A stretch of DNA of 64,000 nt from Nocardioides marmotae (GTDB lineage: Bacteria > Actinomycetota > Actinomycetes > Propionibacteriales > Nocardioidaceae): positions 1,674,001 through 1,738,000 of the forward strand of contig NZ_CP053660.1 in assembly GCF_013177455.1 (NCBI RefSeq), written 5' to 3'. This document shows positions 45,768 to 54,775 of the stretch, piece after piece. Position 1 is the first letter of the stretch; the number at the start of each line of letters is the position of its first letter. The notes under the pieces were generated by a model, which worked only from the letters and a program-made list of their open reading frames with translations, did not search any database and was not told the origin of the DNA. Both the position numbers and the translations under genes were made by a program.

Positions 45768-47456
45768 GTGTCCGACTGGCGAGCATGGGTGCCGCGCGCG
45801 TGGTCGCTCGTCCTGGCGCTGCTCCTGCTCGGCCCGGCGCTCGGCCCCGGCCTCCTGTTGACCTACGACATGGTGTGGGTGCCGGACCTGCCCGTGCGCC
45901 CCGACGTGTGGGGGGTCGGGTCGGGCCTGCCCCGCGCGGTCCCCTCCGACGCGGTCGTCGCCGTGCTCGACGAGGTGGTGCCGGGTGCGTTGCTGCAGAA
46001 GGCGGTGCTGCTGGTCGCCCTCGTCGCCGGCGGCCTCGGCGCCCGCCGGCTGGTGCCGGAGCGGTCGCTGGCCGCGCAGCTGGTCGCGGTCTCGGTCTAC
46101 CAGTGGAACCCGTACGTCGCCGAGCGGCTGGCGATCGGCCACTGGCCGGTGCTGGTGGGGTACGCCGTGCTCCCGTGGGTCCTGCTCGCGGGTCGCCGCT
46201 GGCGGGAGACCGGCGCACCGCCGGCGATGCTGCTCGCGCTCGCCCCGCTGGGCAGCCTCAGCGCGAGCGCCGGGGTGGCCACCGCGGTCGCGCTGCTCGC
46301 GGCCGCGGCCGGGCGGCGGCGTACCGGCCCGGTGGTGCTGCTCGCGCTCGTCGCGAACCTGCCGTGGCTGGTCACCGGCGCCCTGCACGCCGCCGACGCG
46401 CGGACCGACGCTGCCGGCGCGGAGCTGTTCGCGCTCGGCGCGGACGGGGCGCTCCCGCCGCCGCTGGCGGCGCTGGCCCTGGGCGGCATCTGGAACGGCG
46501 AGGTGGTCCTGCCCTCCCGCGACGGCGTCCTGGCCTGGCTGGGGCTGGCGGTGCTCGTGGGGCTCGCCGCGGCCGGCCTGCGGAGGTGGGCGCGACGCTC
46601 CGAGCGGCGCGACGTCGTCGCGCTCGTCGCCTGCTGGGTGGTCGGGCTGCTGCTGGCGCTGGTGACCTGGGCGGCCCCCGGGGCGGTCGCGGCGCTCGCC
46701 GCGCACGTGCCCGGCGGGGGACTGCTCCGCGACGGCTCGCGGCTGCTCGTGCTGTGCGCGCCGCTGGTCGCGGTGCTCGCCGGTTGCGGTGCGGCCGCGC
46801 TGCTGGACGGGGTCCCCGAGCGCACCCCGCGCCTCGTCCTCGCCGGCGCGCTGGCCCTGCTGCCGATCACCCTGCTGCCCGACGCCGCGCTCGGGCTCTC
46901 CGGCCGGCTCGAGCCGACCACCTACCCGGCGTCGTACGCCGCGGCACGCGACGCCGTGGACGGCGCGGGGCCGGGCGACGTGCTCGCGCTGCCGCTGTCG
47001 AGCTACCGGCAGCCGTCGTGGAACCACGACCGCAAGGTCCTCGACCCGCTGCCCCGCCACCTGCCGCGCGACGTGGTCGCCAGCGACGAGCTGGTCGTGG
47101 ACGAGACGACGATCGCGGGGGAGGACCCACGGGTGGGGGAGGCCGCGGCCGCGCTCGCGGCCGGCTCGCCGGAGGAACGGGCCGCCCGGCTGGCCGACCT
47201 CGGCATCGGCGTCGTCACCGTCGACCGGCTCGCCCCCGGCGAGGCGCCCGCCGTGGCCGGTCGGGTGCTGCTCGACTCCACCGAGCTGCTCGTCGTCGAG
47301 CTCGACGGGTCTGTCGCCGACCGGCCGGTGCCGACGTCCTGGGCGGTCGCCGCCACCACGGCGTGGTGCCTGTGGGGCGCCTGCCTGCTGGCCGCGCCCG
47401 GCCTCGCGGTCGCCCGCCGCGTGCGCCGCGGACGGGTGGCTGGCGTGCCGACGTGA
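45768..47456 (+). CDS. Large membrane protein, GT-C-like (Rv0226c-like)
   Basis: This 562-residue polytopic membrane protein has about 10 hydrophobic segments and a C-terminal extracytoplasmic part before a last helix. The first external loop (LLTYDMVWVPDLPVRPDVWG) carries Asp residues in the place expected for GT-C glycosyltransferases, and YQWNPYVAERLAIGHWPVLVGY follows. The family is not firmly recognised. Context with AftD, DUF2613, a GT4 enzyme and a methyltransferase suggests it is the counterpart of mycobacterial Rv0226c. The GTG at 45768 is used; a TTG at 45756 is possible. The small DUF2613 gene follows. Confidence 0.8.
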   Translation: MSDWRAWVPRAWSLVLALLLLGPALGPGLLLTYDMVWVPDLPVRPDVWGVGSGLPRAVPSDAVVAVLDEVVPGALLQKAVLLVALVAGGLGARRLVPERSLAAQLVAVSVYQWNPYVAERLAIGHWPVLVGYAVLPWVLLAGRRWRETGAPPAMLLALAPLGSLSASAGVATAVALLAAAAGRRRTGPVVLLALVANLPWLVTGALHAADARTDAAGAELFALGADGALPPPLAALALGGIWNGEVVLPSRDGVLAWLGLAVLVGLAAAGLRRWARRSERRDVVALVACWVVGLLLALVTWAAPGAVAALAAHVPGGGLLRDGSRLLVLCAPLVAVLAGCGAAALLDGVPERTPRLVLAGALALLPITLLPDAALGLSGRLEPTTYPASYAAARDAVDGAGPGDVLALPLSSYRQPSWNHDRKVLDPLPRHLPRDVVASDELVVDETTIAGEDPRVGEAAAALAAGSPEERAARLADLGIGVVTVDRLAPGEAPAVAGRVLLDSTELLVVELDGSVADRPVPTSWAVAATTAWCLWGACLLAAPGLAVARRVRRGRVAGVPT

Positions 47457-47531
47457 TCGATGTCTCGGAAATGCGGCGCTCCGCGGAGCACGCTGTTACC
47501 GTTCTGGTCGAACCTAGGGAAGGGTTTTCAC

Positions 47532-47687
47532 GTGGGAAGCATCCTGAGCACCTTCGGCAGCCTGGCCATCGGCGGCATCGTCGCCTCGGCCACCATCGTC
47601 GGAGTGGTCTCCGCGCAGACCAGCCCGAGCGGTGACTCGCCGGCGAACGTCAACCAGCCGGTCATCCAGTACGGCTCCGAGGGCTGA
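47532..47687 (+). CDS. DUF2613 small membrane-anchored protein
   Basis: This 51-residue protein is one hydrophobic segment (STFGSLAIGGIVASATIVGVVSA) followed by an exported tail, QTSPSGDSPANVNQPVIQYG. It matches the DUF2613 family found next to aftD in mycobacteria (Rv0236A), whose role is unknown. The GTG at 47532 is preceded by AGGGAAGGG. Here it lies 76 bases after the large membrane protein and about 2.8 kb from aftD. Confidence 0.88.
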   Translation: MGSILSTFGSLAIGGIVASATIVGVVSAQTSPSGDSPANVNQPVIQYGSEG

Positions 47688-47711
47688 GACCCTGCGTCAC
47701 TGACGTGACCT

Positions 47712-47733
47712 GACGAGACCCCCGGGTCTCGTC
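47712..47733 (+). terminator. Hairpin after the DUF2613 gene
   Basis: GACGAGACCC (47712-47721) and GGGTCTCGTC (47724-47733) form a perfect 10-bp stem with a 2-base loop, 24 bases after the stop. A run of C rather than T follows. A perfect palindrome GTTCCGGGCCCGGAAC lies further downstream. Confidence 0.6.
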
Positions 47734-47811
47734 CCCCGACCGACCGGGCGTTGCCACCAGGCACGCTCGGTCGAGCGCGTTCCGGGCCCGGAACGCCCGG
47801 GCGCCCGGCCC

Positions 47812-48094
47812 GTGGTCAGGCGAACAACGGGCGGCGACCCCTTCAACGCCGCGAACGCGCGGCGGCTGTACCTGATCGCCGCTGCCGTCGGTCTGGGCGG
47901 GCAGGCGGTGGTGCTGCTCGAGGCGTGGGGCAGGGCCACGGTGTTGAACCACCCGCAGACCGCCCCGTACGTGCACTCCGGCGTCGAGATCTCGTTCACG
48001 CCGCTCCTCGCCGGCCGGCCTGGGGGTCGCGGTCGCCGCCGAGGTGTTCCGCCAGGGCGCCGCGCTGCGCGCCGACGTCGAGGGACTGGTGTGA
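47812..48094 (+). pseudogene. Truncated and frameshifted DUF2975 membrane protein
   Basis: The first part (DPFNAANARRLYLIAAAVGLGGQ through VEISFTPLLAG) matches the middle of DUF2975 proteins. At 48010-48020 the sequence GCCGGCCGGCC appears to hold a 4-base duplication (CCGG). Skipping it restores GLGVAVAAEVFRQGAALRAD, the expected C-terminus, and a stop at 48092-48094. The N-terminal helices usual in the family are also missing. The gene is therefore doubly damaged. Its partner regulator starts on the overlapping GTG at 48091 and is intact. Confidence 0.7.
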
Positions 48095-48429
48095 GCCGCA
48101 AGCGGGGCGACGCGCCGGACACCGGGCCGGTCGAGGGCGCGAGACGGTCCTCCGAACACCACATCGTGGTGCGGCTGGACGCGCTGCTGGCCGACCGCGG
48201 GATGACCCTGACCGAGCTCGCAGACCGCGTCGGGGTGACGATCGCGAACATGTCGGTGCTGAAGAACGGCCACGCCAAGGCGATCCGGTTCAACACCTTG
48301 ACCGCGATCTGCCGGGAGCTGCAGTGCACCCCCGGAGACGTGCTCGCCTACGCGCCCACCCACCGCGCGGACGCAGGCCCCGCCTCGTCTGCCGGGACCG
48401 GTCCCGGGGCTGAGGACGAGAGGGGGTAG
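48091..48429 (+). CDS. XRE/Cro-type HTH regulator paired with DUF2975
   Basis: This 112-residue protein has a Cro/C1-type helix-turn-helix core: HHIVVRLDALLADRGMTLTELADRVGVTIANMSVLKNGHAKAI, then FNTLTAICRELQCTPGDVLAY. It belongs to the short YozG/YgzD-like regulators usually coded directly after a DUF2975 membrane protein. The GTG at 48091 overlaps the stop of the damaged DUF2975 gene. In the other forward frame it reads as one long open frame with the upstream remnant, but that is a product of the frameshift. The C-terminal tail is low complexity. Confidence 0.82.
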   Translation: MSRKRGDAPDTGPVEGARRSSEHHIVVRLDALLADRGMTLTELADRVGVTIANMSVLKNGHAKAIRFNTLTAICRELQCTPGDVLAYAPTHRADAGPASSAGTGPGAEDERG

Positions 48430-48440
48430 TCCGCTCGGGC

Positions 48441-49673
48441 TCAGCCCTGGCGCCGCACCCGCCGCCGGCGACGCGGAGCGAGCAGCTCGTCGGGGTCCTC
48501 GGGGTCCTGGCTGTCCACGAGCCGGCCGGCCAGCGCCGCCTGGACGACCAGCGCGAAGGACTGCTGGGCGTGCTGCCAGGTGTAGGCGTGGCTCATCTCC
48601 CGCGCACCCCGGCCCAGCCGCTCCCGCTCGGCCGGGTCGCGCAGCAGCAACCCGATCGCGGCGGTCAGCTCCTCGGCGGTGTCGACCAGCAGCCCGGAGC
48701 GCTGGTCGGCGACCGACTCCCGGGTGCCGCCCGCCGAGCGGTAGGCGACCGTCGGGGTGGTGTGCATCCCCGCCTCGCCGATGACCAGGCCCCAGCCCTC
48801 CTTGAGCGAGGGCAGCGCCAGCACCCAGGCGCGTTCGTAGACCTCGTGCTTGCGGGCCTCGTCGACGTGCCCCTCGAAGACGACGGTGTCCCCGGCGCCG
48901 CGGGCGCGGGCGTACTCCCGCAGCTCGGCCTCCCACCAGCCGCCGCCGACGACGTGCAGCCGCAGGTCGGGGTGCTCCTCGCGCAGCGCCAGCGCGGCGT
49001 CGATGGCGTGCTCGACCTGCTTGTGCGGCACGAGCCGGCCCACGACGGCGATCATCGGGGTCGGCGAGGGCCCGGGGTCGACGGGGACGACCGGGTCGGT
49101 GCCGTTGTGCACGACGGCCACGCGGGGGCCGTGCACGCCCAGCCCCCGCAGCTCGGCCCGCGTGGCGCGGGAGACTGCGACGTACTGGGAGCGCCGGTAG
49201 AGCCAGGGGGCGAGCCGGCGCTCGATCCACCAGCCGACGCGCGCGGTCGCCCCGCTGTAGACGACCGGCCACTGCTCGCGGTGCACGTGGTGGACGAGGA
49301 CGACGACCGGGGCGCGGGTGACCAGGCGGCTGAAGAACGGCAGGCCGTTCTGCACGTCGACGACGAGGTCGACCGGGCCGGAGCCGCGGGCCAGCCGGCC
49401 CGAGGCGAGCGCCCACATGCCGGCGGGGTAGACCGAGAGCTTCGAGCCGCGCCGCACGAACCGGACGCCGTCGACGACCTCCTCCGGCGGGGCGGCCGCG
49501 TGGGCGGCGCAGAAGATCGTCACCCGGGCGCCGCGGGCCACGAGCCCGGCGGCCATCTTCTCCAGGTAGCGCTCGGCGCCGCCGCCCTCCGGGTTGCGCG
49601 TGTCGCGCCAGCTGAGGAAGGCCACGTGCGTGCCCTCCAGCGGCTCGAGCGCCCCGTCTGCTCCGTCTCCCAT
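48441..49673 (-). CDS. GT4-family glycosyltransferase (Rv0225-like)
   Basis: This 410-residue GT-B enzyme has an N-terminal Rossmann start HVAFLSWRDTRNPEGGGAERYLEKMAAGL. Typical GT4 elements follow: VVHNGTDPV, IAVVGRLVPHKQVEHAI and LHVVGGGWWEAEL. The nucleotide-sugar EX7E-like region is PSLKEGWGLVIGEAGMHTTP. It presumably transfers a hexose from an NDP-sugar to a cell-envelope acceptor on the cytoplasmic face. The ATG at 49673 is the natural start; a longer frame upstream overlaps the divergent methyltransferase. The C-terminus is Arg-rich. Confidence 0.9.
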   Translation of the reverse strand: MGDGADGALEPLEGTHVAFLSWRDTRNPEGGGAERYLEKMAAGLVARGARVTIFCAAHAAAPPEEVVDGVRFVRRGSKLSVYPAGMWALASGRLARGSGPVDLVVDVQNGLPFFSRLVTRAPVVVLVHHVHREQWPVVYSGATARVGWWIERRLAPWLYRRSQYVAVSRATRAELRGLGVHGPRVAVVHNGTDPVVPVDPGPSPTPMIAVVGRLVPHKQVEHAIDAALALREEHPDLRLHVVGGGWWEAELREYARARGAGDTVVFEGHVDEARKHEVYERAWVLALPSLKEGWGLVIGEAGMHTTPTVAYRSAGGTRESVADQRSGLLVDTAEELTAAIGLLLRDPAERERLGRGAREMSHAYTWQHAQQSFALVVQAALAGRLVDSQDPEDPDELLAPRRRRRVRRQG

Positions 49674-49694
49674 CCGGGGGAAGGTACCAGTGGG

Positions 49695-49700
49695 TAAGGT
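49695..49700 (+). promoter_or_regulatory. -10 element of the methyltransferase/aftD unit (leaderless start)
   Basis: TAAGGT ends 6 nt before the GTG at 49707, and no ribosome binding site is present. Confidence 0.55.
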
Positions 49701-49706
49701 TCCGGC

Positions 49707-50477
49707 GTGCCGAGCCAGACCCCCCTCGCGACCCGCTCCCGGCGGCCGTGGAAGGCGACGCTCCGACGCTCGGTGCGACTCTTCCGCGAGTTCGGCTACG
49801 AGCAGCCCGACCCGGCCCGGTTCTACACCGCGCTGGCCGAGGACTCCGCCGACCAGCTCTCGACCTACGTCGACCTCGACGGCGCCGTGCTGCTCGACGT
49901 CGGCGGCGGGCCGGGCTACTTCCGCGACGCCTTCCGCGAGGCCGGGGCGACGTACTGGGCCCTCGACGCCGACGTCGGCGAGCTCGCCGGTCTCGGCGAG
50001 ATCGCCTCCGGCACCGTCGTGGGCAGCGGGATGGAGCTGCCGTTCCGCAGCGGCGCGGTCGACGTCTGCTACTCCTCCAACGTCCTCGAGCACGTGCCCG
50101 ACCCGTGGCGGATGGCCGACGAGATGCTCCGGGTCACCCGCCCCGGCGGCACCGTGTTCATCTCCTACACGCTGTGGTGGGGGCCCTGGGGCGGTCACGA
50201 GACCGCGCCGTGGCACTACCTGGGCGGCCGGCGCGCACGCCGCAGGTACGCCGCCAAGCACGGCCACGAGCCGAAGAACAAGTACGGCGAGTCGCTCTTC
50301 GCCGTCACCGCAGGGGCCGGCCTGCGCTGGGCCCGGGCCCAGCAGGACCTCGGCGTCGCCGAGGTCGTCGACCTCACCCCGCGCTACAACCCGCGCTGGT
50401 CGCGGTTCCTGCTGCACGTCCCGGTGGTGCGCGAGCTGGTGACCTGGAACCTCGTGATCGTCCTGCGGAAGCGATGA
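49707..50477 (+). CDS. Class I SAM-dependent methyltransferase (Rv0224c-like)
   Basis: This 256-residue methyltransferase has motif I VLLDVGGGPGYFRDAF, followed by the acidic strand YWALDADVGEL, and VDVCYSSNVLEHVPDPWRMA. A C-terminal part rich in Arg/Trp follows (RRARRRYAAKHGHEPKNKYG). The acceptor is unknown; context with AftD and the GT4 enzyme suggests a glycan or polyprenyl-linked intermediate. The GTG at 49707 is placed by the -10 element. Its stop overlaps the aftD ATG, so the two are translationally coupled. Confidence 0.9.
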   Translation: MPSQTPLATRSRRPWKATLRRSVRLFREFGYEQPDPARFYTALAEDSADQLSTYVDLDGAVLLDVGGGPGYFRDAFREAGATYWALDADVGELAGLGEIASGTVVGSGMELPFRSGAVDVCYSSNVLEHVPDPWRMADEMLRVTRPGGTVFISYTLWWGPWGGHETAPWHYLGGRRARRRYAAKHGHEPKNKYGESLFAVTAGAGLRWARAQQDLGVAEVVDLTPRYNPRWSRFLLHVPVVRELVTWNLVIVLRKR

Positions 50478-53400
50478 GCACCAGCCCCGACACCGACCTG
50501 GGCACCGACCCGGGCACCGAGCCGCGGACCGCCCGGGGCGCCGAGCCGCGCACCCGCCGGGGCGCGGCCCCGGACCCGATCACGGACCCGGCCTCGGACT
50601 CGGCCTCGGCCCCGCGCGCCGTCGCCCCCGCCGACCGGAGCCCGGAGGGCGTCTTCCGGTTCCGCCTGCTCGCGGCCTGCGCGGTGCTCGTGGGGCTCGC
50701 GTTCGTCCAGGGCCCCGGCCTGCTGGCCGCCGACACCAAGCTCGACCTCGCGCTGGCGCCGGTCGACTGGCTCAGCCGCGCCCTGCACCTGTGGGACGCC
50801 GAGGGCGCGTTCGGCCAGCTGCAGAACCAGGCCTACGGCTACCTGTGGCCGATGGGCCCGTTCTTCGTCCTGGGCTGGCTGGTCGACCTGCCGGGCTGGG
50901 TCGTCCAACGGCTCTGGCAGGGGCTGGTCATGTCGGTGGCGCTGGCCGGGGCCGCGAAGGTGGCCCGGGCGCTCGGCGTCCGCTCGGACCTGGCCTGCCT
51001 GGTCGCCGGCTTCGCCTTCGCGCTCTCCCCGCGGCTGCTCACCACCCTCGGCCCGATCTCGATCGAGGCCTGGCCGAGCGCGCTCGCGCCGTGGGTCCTG
51101 CTGCCGCTGGTCCGCGGCGCCACGCAGGGCTCGCCGCGCCGCGCCGCCGCGCTGGCTGCGCTCGGCGTGGCGATGGTCGGCGGCGTCAACGCGGCCGCGA
51201 CCTTCGCGGTGCTCCCGCTCGGGATCGTGTGGCTGCTGACCCGCACGCCCGGCCCGCGCCGCCGCGCGCTGATGCTGTGGTGGCCGCTGTTCACCGCGCT
51301 GGCCACCGCGTGGTGGCTGGTGCCGCTTTTCGTGATGGGCGCCTACAGCCCGCCGTTCCTCGACTTCATCGAGACCACGTCGGTGACGACCTTCCCGACG
51401 ACGCTCTTCGACGCGCTGCGCGGCACCTCCAACTGGGTGCCGTACGCCGACGCCGGCTCCCGCGCCGGCAACGACCTGCTCCGCACCTCCTGGGTGATCG
51501 TGCTCAGCGGGGTGCTGCTCCTGCTCGGCGTCGCGGGCCTGCTGGACCGGCGTACCCCGCACCGGGCGTTCCTCGGCCTCTCCCTGCTGGTGGGGGTGCT
51601 CATGGTGACCGCGGGCCACCGCGGCGTCGTGGAGGGCTGGCTCTCCGTGCCGGTCGCCGAGCTGCTCGATGGCGTGCTGGCGCCGCTGCGCAACGTGCAC
51701 AAGTTCGACCCGATCATCCGGCTGCCCCTGGTCATCGGCCTCGCGTTCGTCGTCGACCGCACCCTCACCGCGCTGCGCGAGCAGCGGGACGCCCCACGCG
51801 CGGATCGCGTCAACCGCCGGGTGCTGGTCGCCGCGGTCGTCCTCGCCGTCGTCGGCTGCGCCGCCCCGGCCGTCCAGGGCCGCATCGAGCCCGCCGGGGC
51901 GACCCTCGGCGTGCCGGACTACTGGCAGCAGGCGGCCGACTACGTCGCCGCCGAGTCCGACGGCGGCACCGCCCTGCTCCTGCCGGGCTCGCCGTTCGGG
52001 GAGTACCTGTGGGGCGACACCGCCGACGAGCCGATGCAGTGGCTCGCCGACTCCCGCTGGGCGGTCCGCAACGTCATCCCGCTGACCCCGCCGGCCACGA
52101 TCCGGATGCTCGACGGCATCGAGCGCCGGATGGCCGAGGGCCACGGCTCGCCCGGCCTGACCGCCGCGCTGCGCCGGGCGGGCGTGGAGCACCTCGTGGT
52201 CCGCAACGACCTCCAGCGCTCCGACGACGTCCCCGACCCCGTGCTGGTCCACCAGGCGCTGGCGTCCTCGCCGGGCATCGAGCAGGTCGCGGCGTTCGGC
52301 CCCACGGTGGGCGGCGACGCCCACCTGCGCGACGACCAGCAGCGGGTGCTGGTCAACGGCGGCTGGCAGGCCGAGCGCGCCGCCGTCGAGGTGTACGCCG
52401 TCGGGCCGGCGCCCGCGGCGGTCTCCGCGGCGGAGCCGACCGTGCTCGCCGCCGGCCCCGAGGACCTGCCCGACCTGCTCGACCTCGACGTCCTGGGCAG
52501 TGCCCCGACGGTGCTCGCGCCGGATGCCGAGGCGGCCGCCGACCCGGGCCGGGTCGTGCTGACCGACGGTCTGCGCGAGCGCGAGCGCTCCTTCGCCCGC
52601 ATCCACGACGGCAGCTCCGCGGTCACCACGCCCGGCGACGTGCGCCGGGAGGACCGGCCGGTCCCGGACTACCCGCTCGGCGGCCCCGGTGACATGGACC
52701 GCTGGACGACCACCGCCCGCCTCGAGGGCGCCGCCGCGATCTCCGCCTCCTCCTCGGTCTCCGACGGCGGCACCGCCGGCGGCAGCGAGCGGGGCGCGCT
52801 GCCCTACGCCGCCCTCGACGGCGCCCCCGACACCGCCTGGGACTCCGGCTTCCGCAATGACGACACGTCCTGGTGGCGTGTGGACCTCGAGGAGCCGCTC
52901 GACGTCGAGGAGCTCACCGTCACCGCGGCGGCCCACGACGGGCGCCAGCGCCTGCGCGTGGTCACCGAGCACGGCGCCTCCGAGCCGGTGGAGCTGAGCC
53001 CCGGCGGCACCCGCCGGGTGCTGCTCCCGGCCGGCGAGGACGGCAGCACCACCGTGGACTGGCTGCGCGTCGAGGGGGTCGGGGGACCGTCGGCCGCGCG
53101 GCTCGCGGTCGCCGAGGTCGACGTGCCCGGGCTGGTGGTGCGGCGCGTGCTCGACCTCCCGACGCTGCCCGAGGAGTGGGGCGCGCCGGACGCGATCGTC
53201 CTCCGCGCCGACCTCGACGCCCGCACCGGCTGCGTCGAGGTGGCTCTCCGCGACCGCTGCGCGGCCGGGCGCGACCGCGCCTCGGAGGACGGCCCCGTGG
53301 TCCGGCGATCCTTCGAGCTCCCCGCCCCGGCGTCGTACGACGCGTCGCTTACCGTGCGCCCGCGCGCGGGCGTCGCCCTCGACCAGCTCGTGCTGCGCGA

Positions 53401-54775
53401 CCAGCCCGTCGGGGCGACCGCCTCCTCGCTGGCCCTGCCGGACCCGCGGGCCGGCGCGGTCGCCGCGATCGACGGCGACCGGTCGACCACGTGGCTGGCC
53501 GACCCCGACGACGACCAGGTCGAGCTGCGGCTCTCGTGGCTGGGCGCGCGCCTGGTCACGGGCCTGGACCTCGACCTCGACGCGGACGTGGCGGCGCGGC
53601 TGCCCGACCGGGTGCTGCTGACCTTCACCCGCGGCGGGCGCACCGTCGAGGTGCGCGAGGTCGAGCTCGGCCGCGACGGCCGGGCGGTCTTCGGCGGGGT
53701 CCGCGCCGACGGCCTGCGGATCCAGGTGCTCTCCGCCGAGCAGGCATCCGACCTCGCCTTCGACGGCTCCTCGCGCCTCGTGCCGGTCGGCGTGGGGGAG
53801 GTCTCGGTGACCGGCGTGCCGTTCCTGCCGCTCGGCCTCACCGACCGACCGGTCACCCGGGCGTGCGGGACCGGCCCCGACCTCCAGATCGGGCCGCGCC
53901 GGCTCCGCACCGCCGTCACCGCCTCCGCCCTCGAGCTGCTCCAGGGCGCCACGGTCCCCGCCCGCCCCTGCGGGCCCGGCACGGCCGGGCCGCTCGCGCT
54001 GCCCGCCGGCGCCGTCGCGGTCGCCGCCGAGCGCAGCGACGCCTTCGACGCCGCCTCCGTCGTGCTGACCTCCACCACCGACCCCGGGCCCGCGTCGGCT
54101 CCGGCCCCCGCGGTCGAGGACCTCGACGGCCCGGTGCGCCGCGTCCTCGCCCCCGCGCCCGGTGACGCCGTGGTCGCGCTCCGGGAGAACGCCAACGCCG
54201 GCTGGGTCGCCACCCAGGACGGCGAGGAGCTCGAGCCGGTCGTGCTCGACGGCTGGCAGCAGGGCTTCCGCCTCGCCGGGGACGGGCCGGTCGAGGTCCG
54301 CTTCGCCCCCGACACCACCTACCGGGCCGGCCTGCTGGGCGGCGCCGTGGCGCTGGTCGGGCTGCTGGTCGTGCTGGTGCTGACCCGGCGGCGCTGGGCC
54401 GGGCCGGTGCCGCCGGCGCTCACCGACCGGCGGGTGCCGCCGGCGGCCGCGGCCGTCGTCGCGCTCGCCGGGGCCGGCCTGGTCGCCGGCACGGTCGGGC
54501 TGCTGGTCGGCGCGGTCGCCATCGGCCTGACCGTGCTGCTGGTCCGGCGCGCCCCCGAGGTCGCGCCCTGGGCGCTGGCCCTCCCGCTGCTGGCCGCCGC
54601 GGCGGCGTACGCGGTGACGCCGTGGGGGAGCAGTGCGGGCTGGGCGGGGGACCAGGCCTGGGTCGGCTACCTCTCCGTCGTGCCGCTGGTCGCCGTGGTG
54701 GCCACGATCGGCTCGGCCCGGCGGGGCGGCACGAGGCGCTTCAAGCGCATCGCCGGCACCTCGAGCACGCGGTAG
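50474..54775 (+). CDS. aftD: AftD-type alpha-(1->3)-arabinofuranosyltransferase
   Basis: This 1433-residue GT-C enzyme is close to the length of mycobacterial AftD, which adds arabinofuranose branches to cell-wall arabinan. A disordered Pro/Thr/Glu-rich tail (1-55) precedes the membrane core (about 57-480), with ADTKLDLALAPVDWL in the first loop. A large extracytoplasmic part carries carbohydrate-binding-like modules such as ALDGAPDTAWDSGFR and AAIDGDRSTTWLADPDDDQVE (F5/8 type C pattern). Helices return at the C-terminus. Its last 109 bases overlap the convergent acyltransferase gene. The substrate in this organism is unknown, since arabinogalactan is not general outside mycolate-bearing Actinobacteria. 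Confidence 0.88.
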   Translation: MSTSPDTDLGTDPGTEPRTARGAEPRTRRGAAPDPITDPASDSASAPRAVAPADRSPEGVFRFRLLAACAVLVGLAFVQGPGLLAADTKLDLALAPVDWLSRALHLWDAEGAFGQLQNQAYGYLWPMGPFFVLGWLVDLPGWVVQRLWQGLVMSVALAGAAKVARALGVRSDLACLVAGFAFALSPRLLTTLGPISIEAWPSALAPWVLLPLVRGATQGSPRRAAALAALGVAMVGGVNAAATFAVLPLGIVWLLTRTPGPRRRALMLWWPLFTALATAWWLVPLFVMGAYSPPFLDFIETTSVTTFPTTLFDALRGTSNWVPYADAGSRAGNDLLRTSWVIVLSGVLLLLGVAGLLDRRTPHRAFLGLSLLVGVLMVTAGHRGVVEGWLSVPVAELLDGVLAPLRNVHKFDPIIRLPLVIGLAFVVDRTLTALREQRDAPRADRVNRRVLVAAVVLAVVGCAAPAVQGRIEPAGATLGVPDYWQQAADYVAAESDGGTALLLPGSPFGEYLWGDTADEPMQWLADSRWAVRNVIPLTPPATIRMLDGIERRMAEGHGSPGLTAALRRAGVEHLVVRNDLQRSDDVPDPVLVHQALASSPGIEQVAAFGPTVGGDAHLRDDQQRVLVNGGWQAERAAVEVYAVGPAPAAVSAAEPTVLAAGPEDLPDLLDLDVLGSAPTVLAPDAEAAADPGRVVLTDGLRERERSFARIHDGSSAVTTPGDVRREDRPVPDYPLGGPGDMDRWTTTARLEGAAAISASSSVSDGGTAGGSERGALPYAALDGAPDTAWDSGFRNDDTSWWRVDLEEPLDVEELTVTAAAHDGRQRLRVVTEHGASEPVELSPGGTRRVLLPAGEDGSTTVDWLRVEGVGGPSAARLAVAEVDVPGLVVRRVLDLPTLPEEWGAPDAIVLRADLDARTGCVEVALRDRCAAGRDRASEDGPVVRRSFELPAPASYDASLTVRPRAGVALDQLVLRDQPVGATASSLALPDPRAGAVAAIDGDRSTTWLADPDDDQVELRLSWLGARLVTGLDLDLDADVAARLPDRVLLTFTRGGRTVEVREVELGRDGRAVFGGVRADGLRIQVLSAEQASDLAFDGSSRLVPVGVGEVSVTGVPFLPLGLTDRPVTRACGTGPDLQIGPRRLRTAVTASALELLQGATVPARPCGPGTAGPLALPAGAVAVAAERSDAFDAASVVLTSTTDPGPASAPAPAVEDLDGPVRRVLAPAPGDAVVALRENANAGWVATQDGEELEPVVLDGWQQGFRLAGDGPVEVRFAPDTTYRAGLLGGAVALVGLLVVLVLTRRRWAGPVPPALTDRRVPPAAAAVVALAGAGLVAGTVGLLVGAVAIGLTVLLVRRAPEVAPWALALPLLAAAAAYAVTPWGSSAGWAGDQAWVGYLSVVPLVAVVATIGSARRGGTRRFKRIAGTSSTR

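Noticed and set aside
47812..48429. One 205-residue protein with an N-terminal membrane part and C-terminal HTH
   Set aside because: The junction is a low-complexity Arg/Gly stretch produced by a frameshift; the alternative frame restores the DUF2975 C-terminus and the usual two-gene arrangement.
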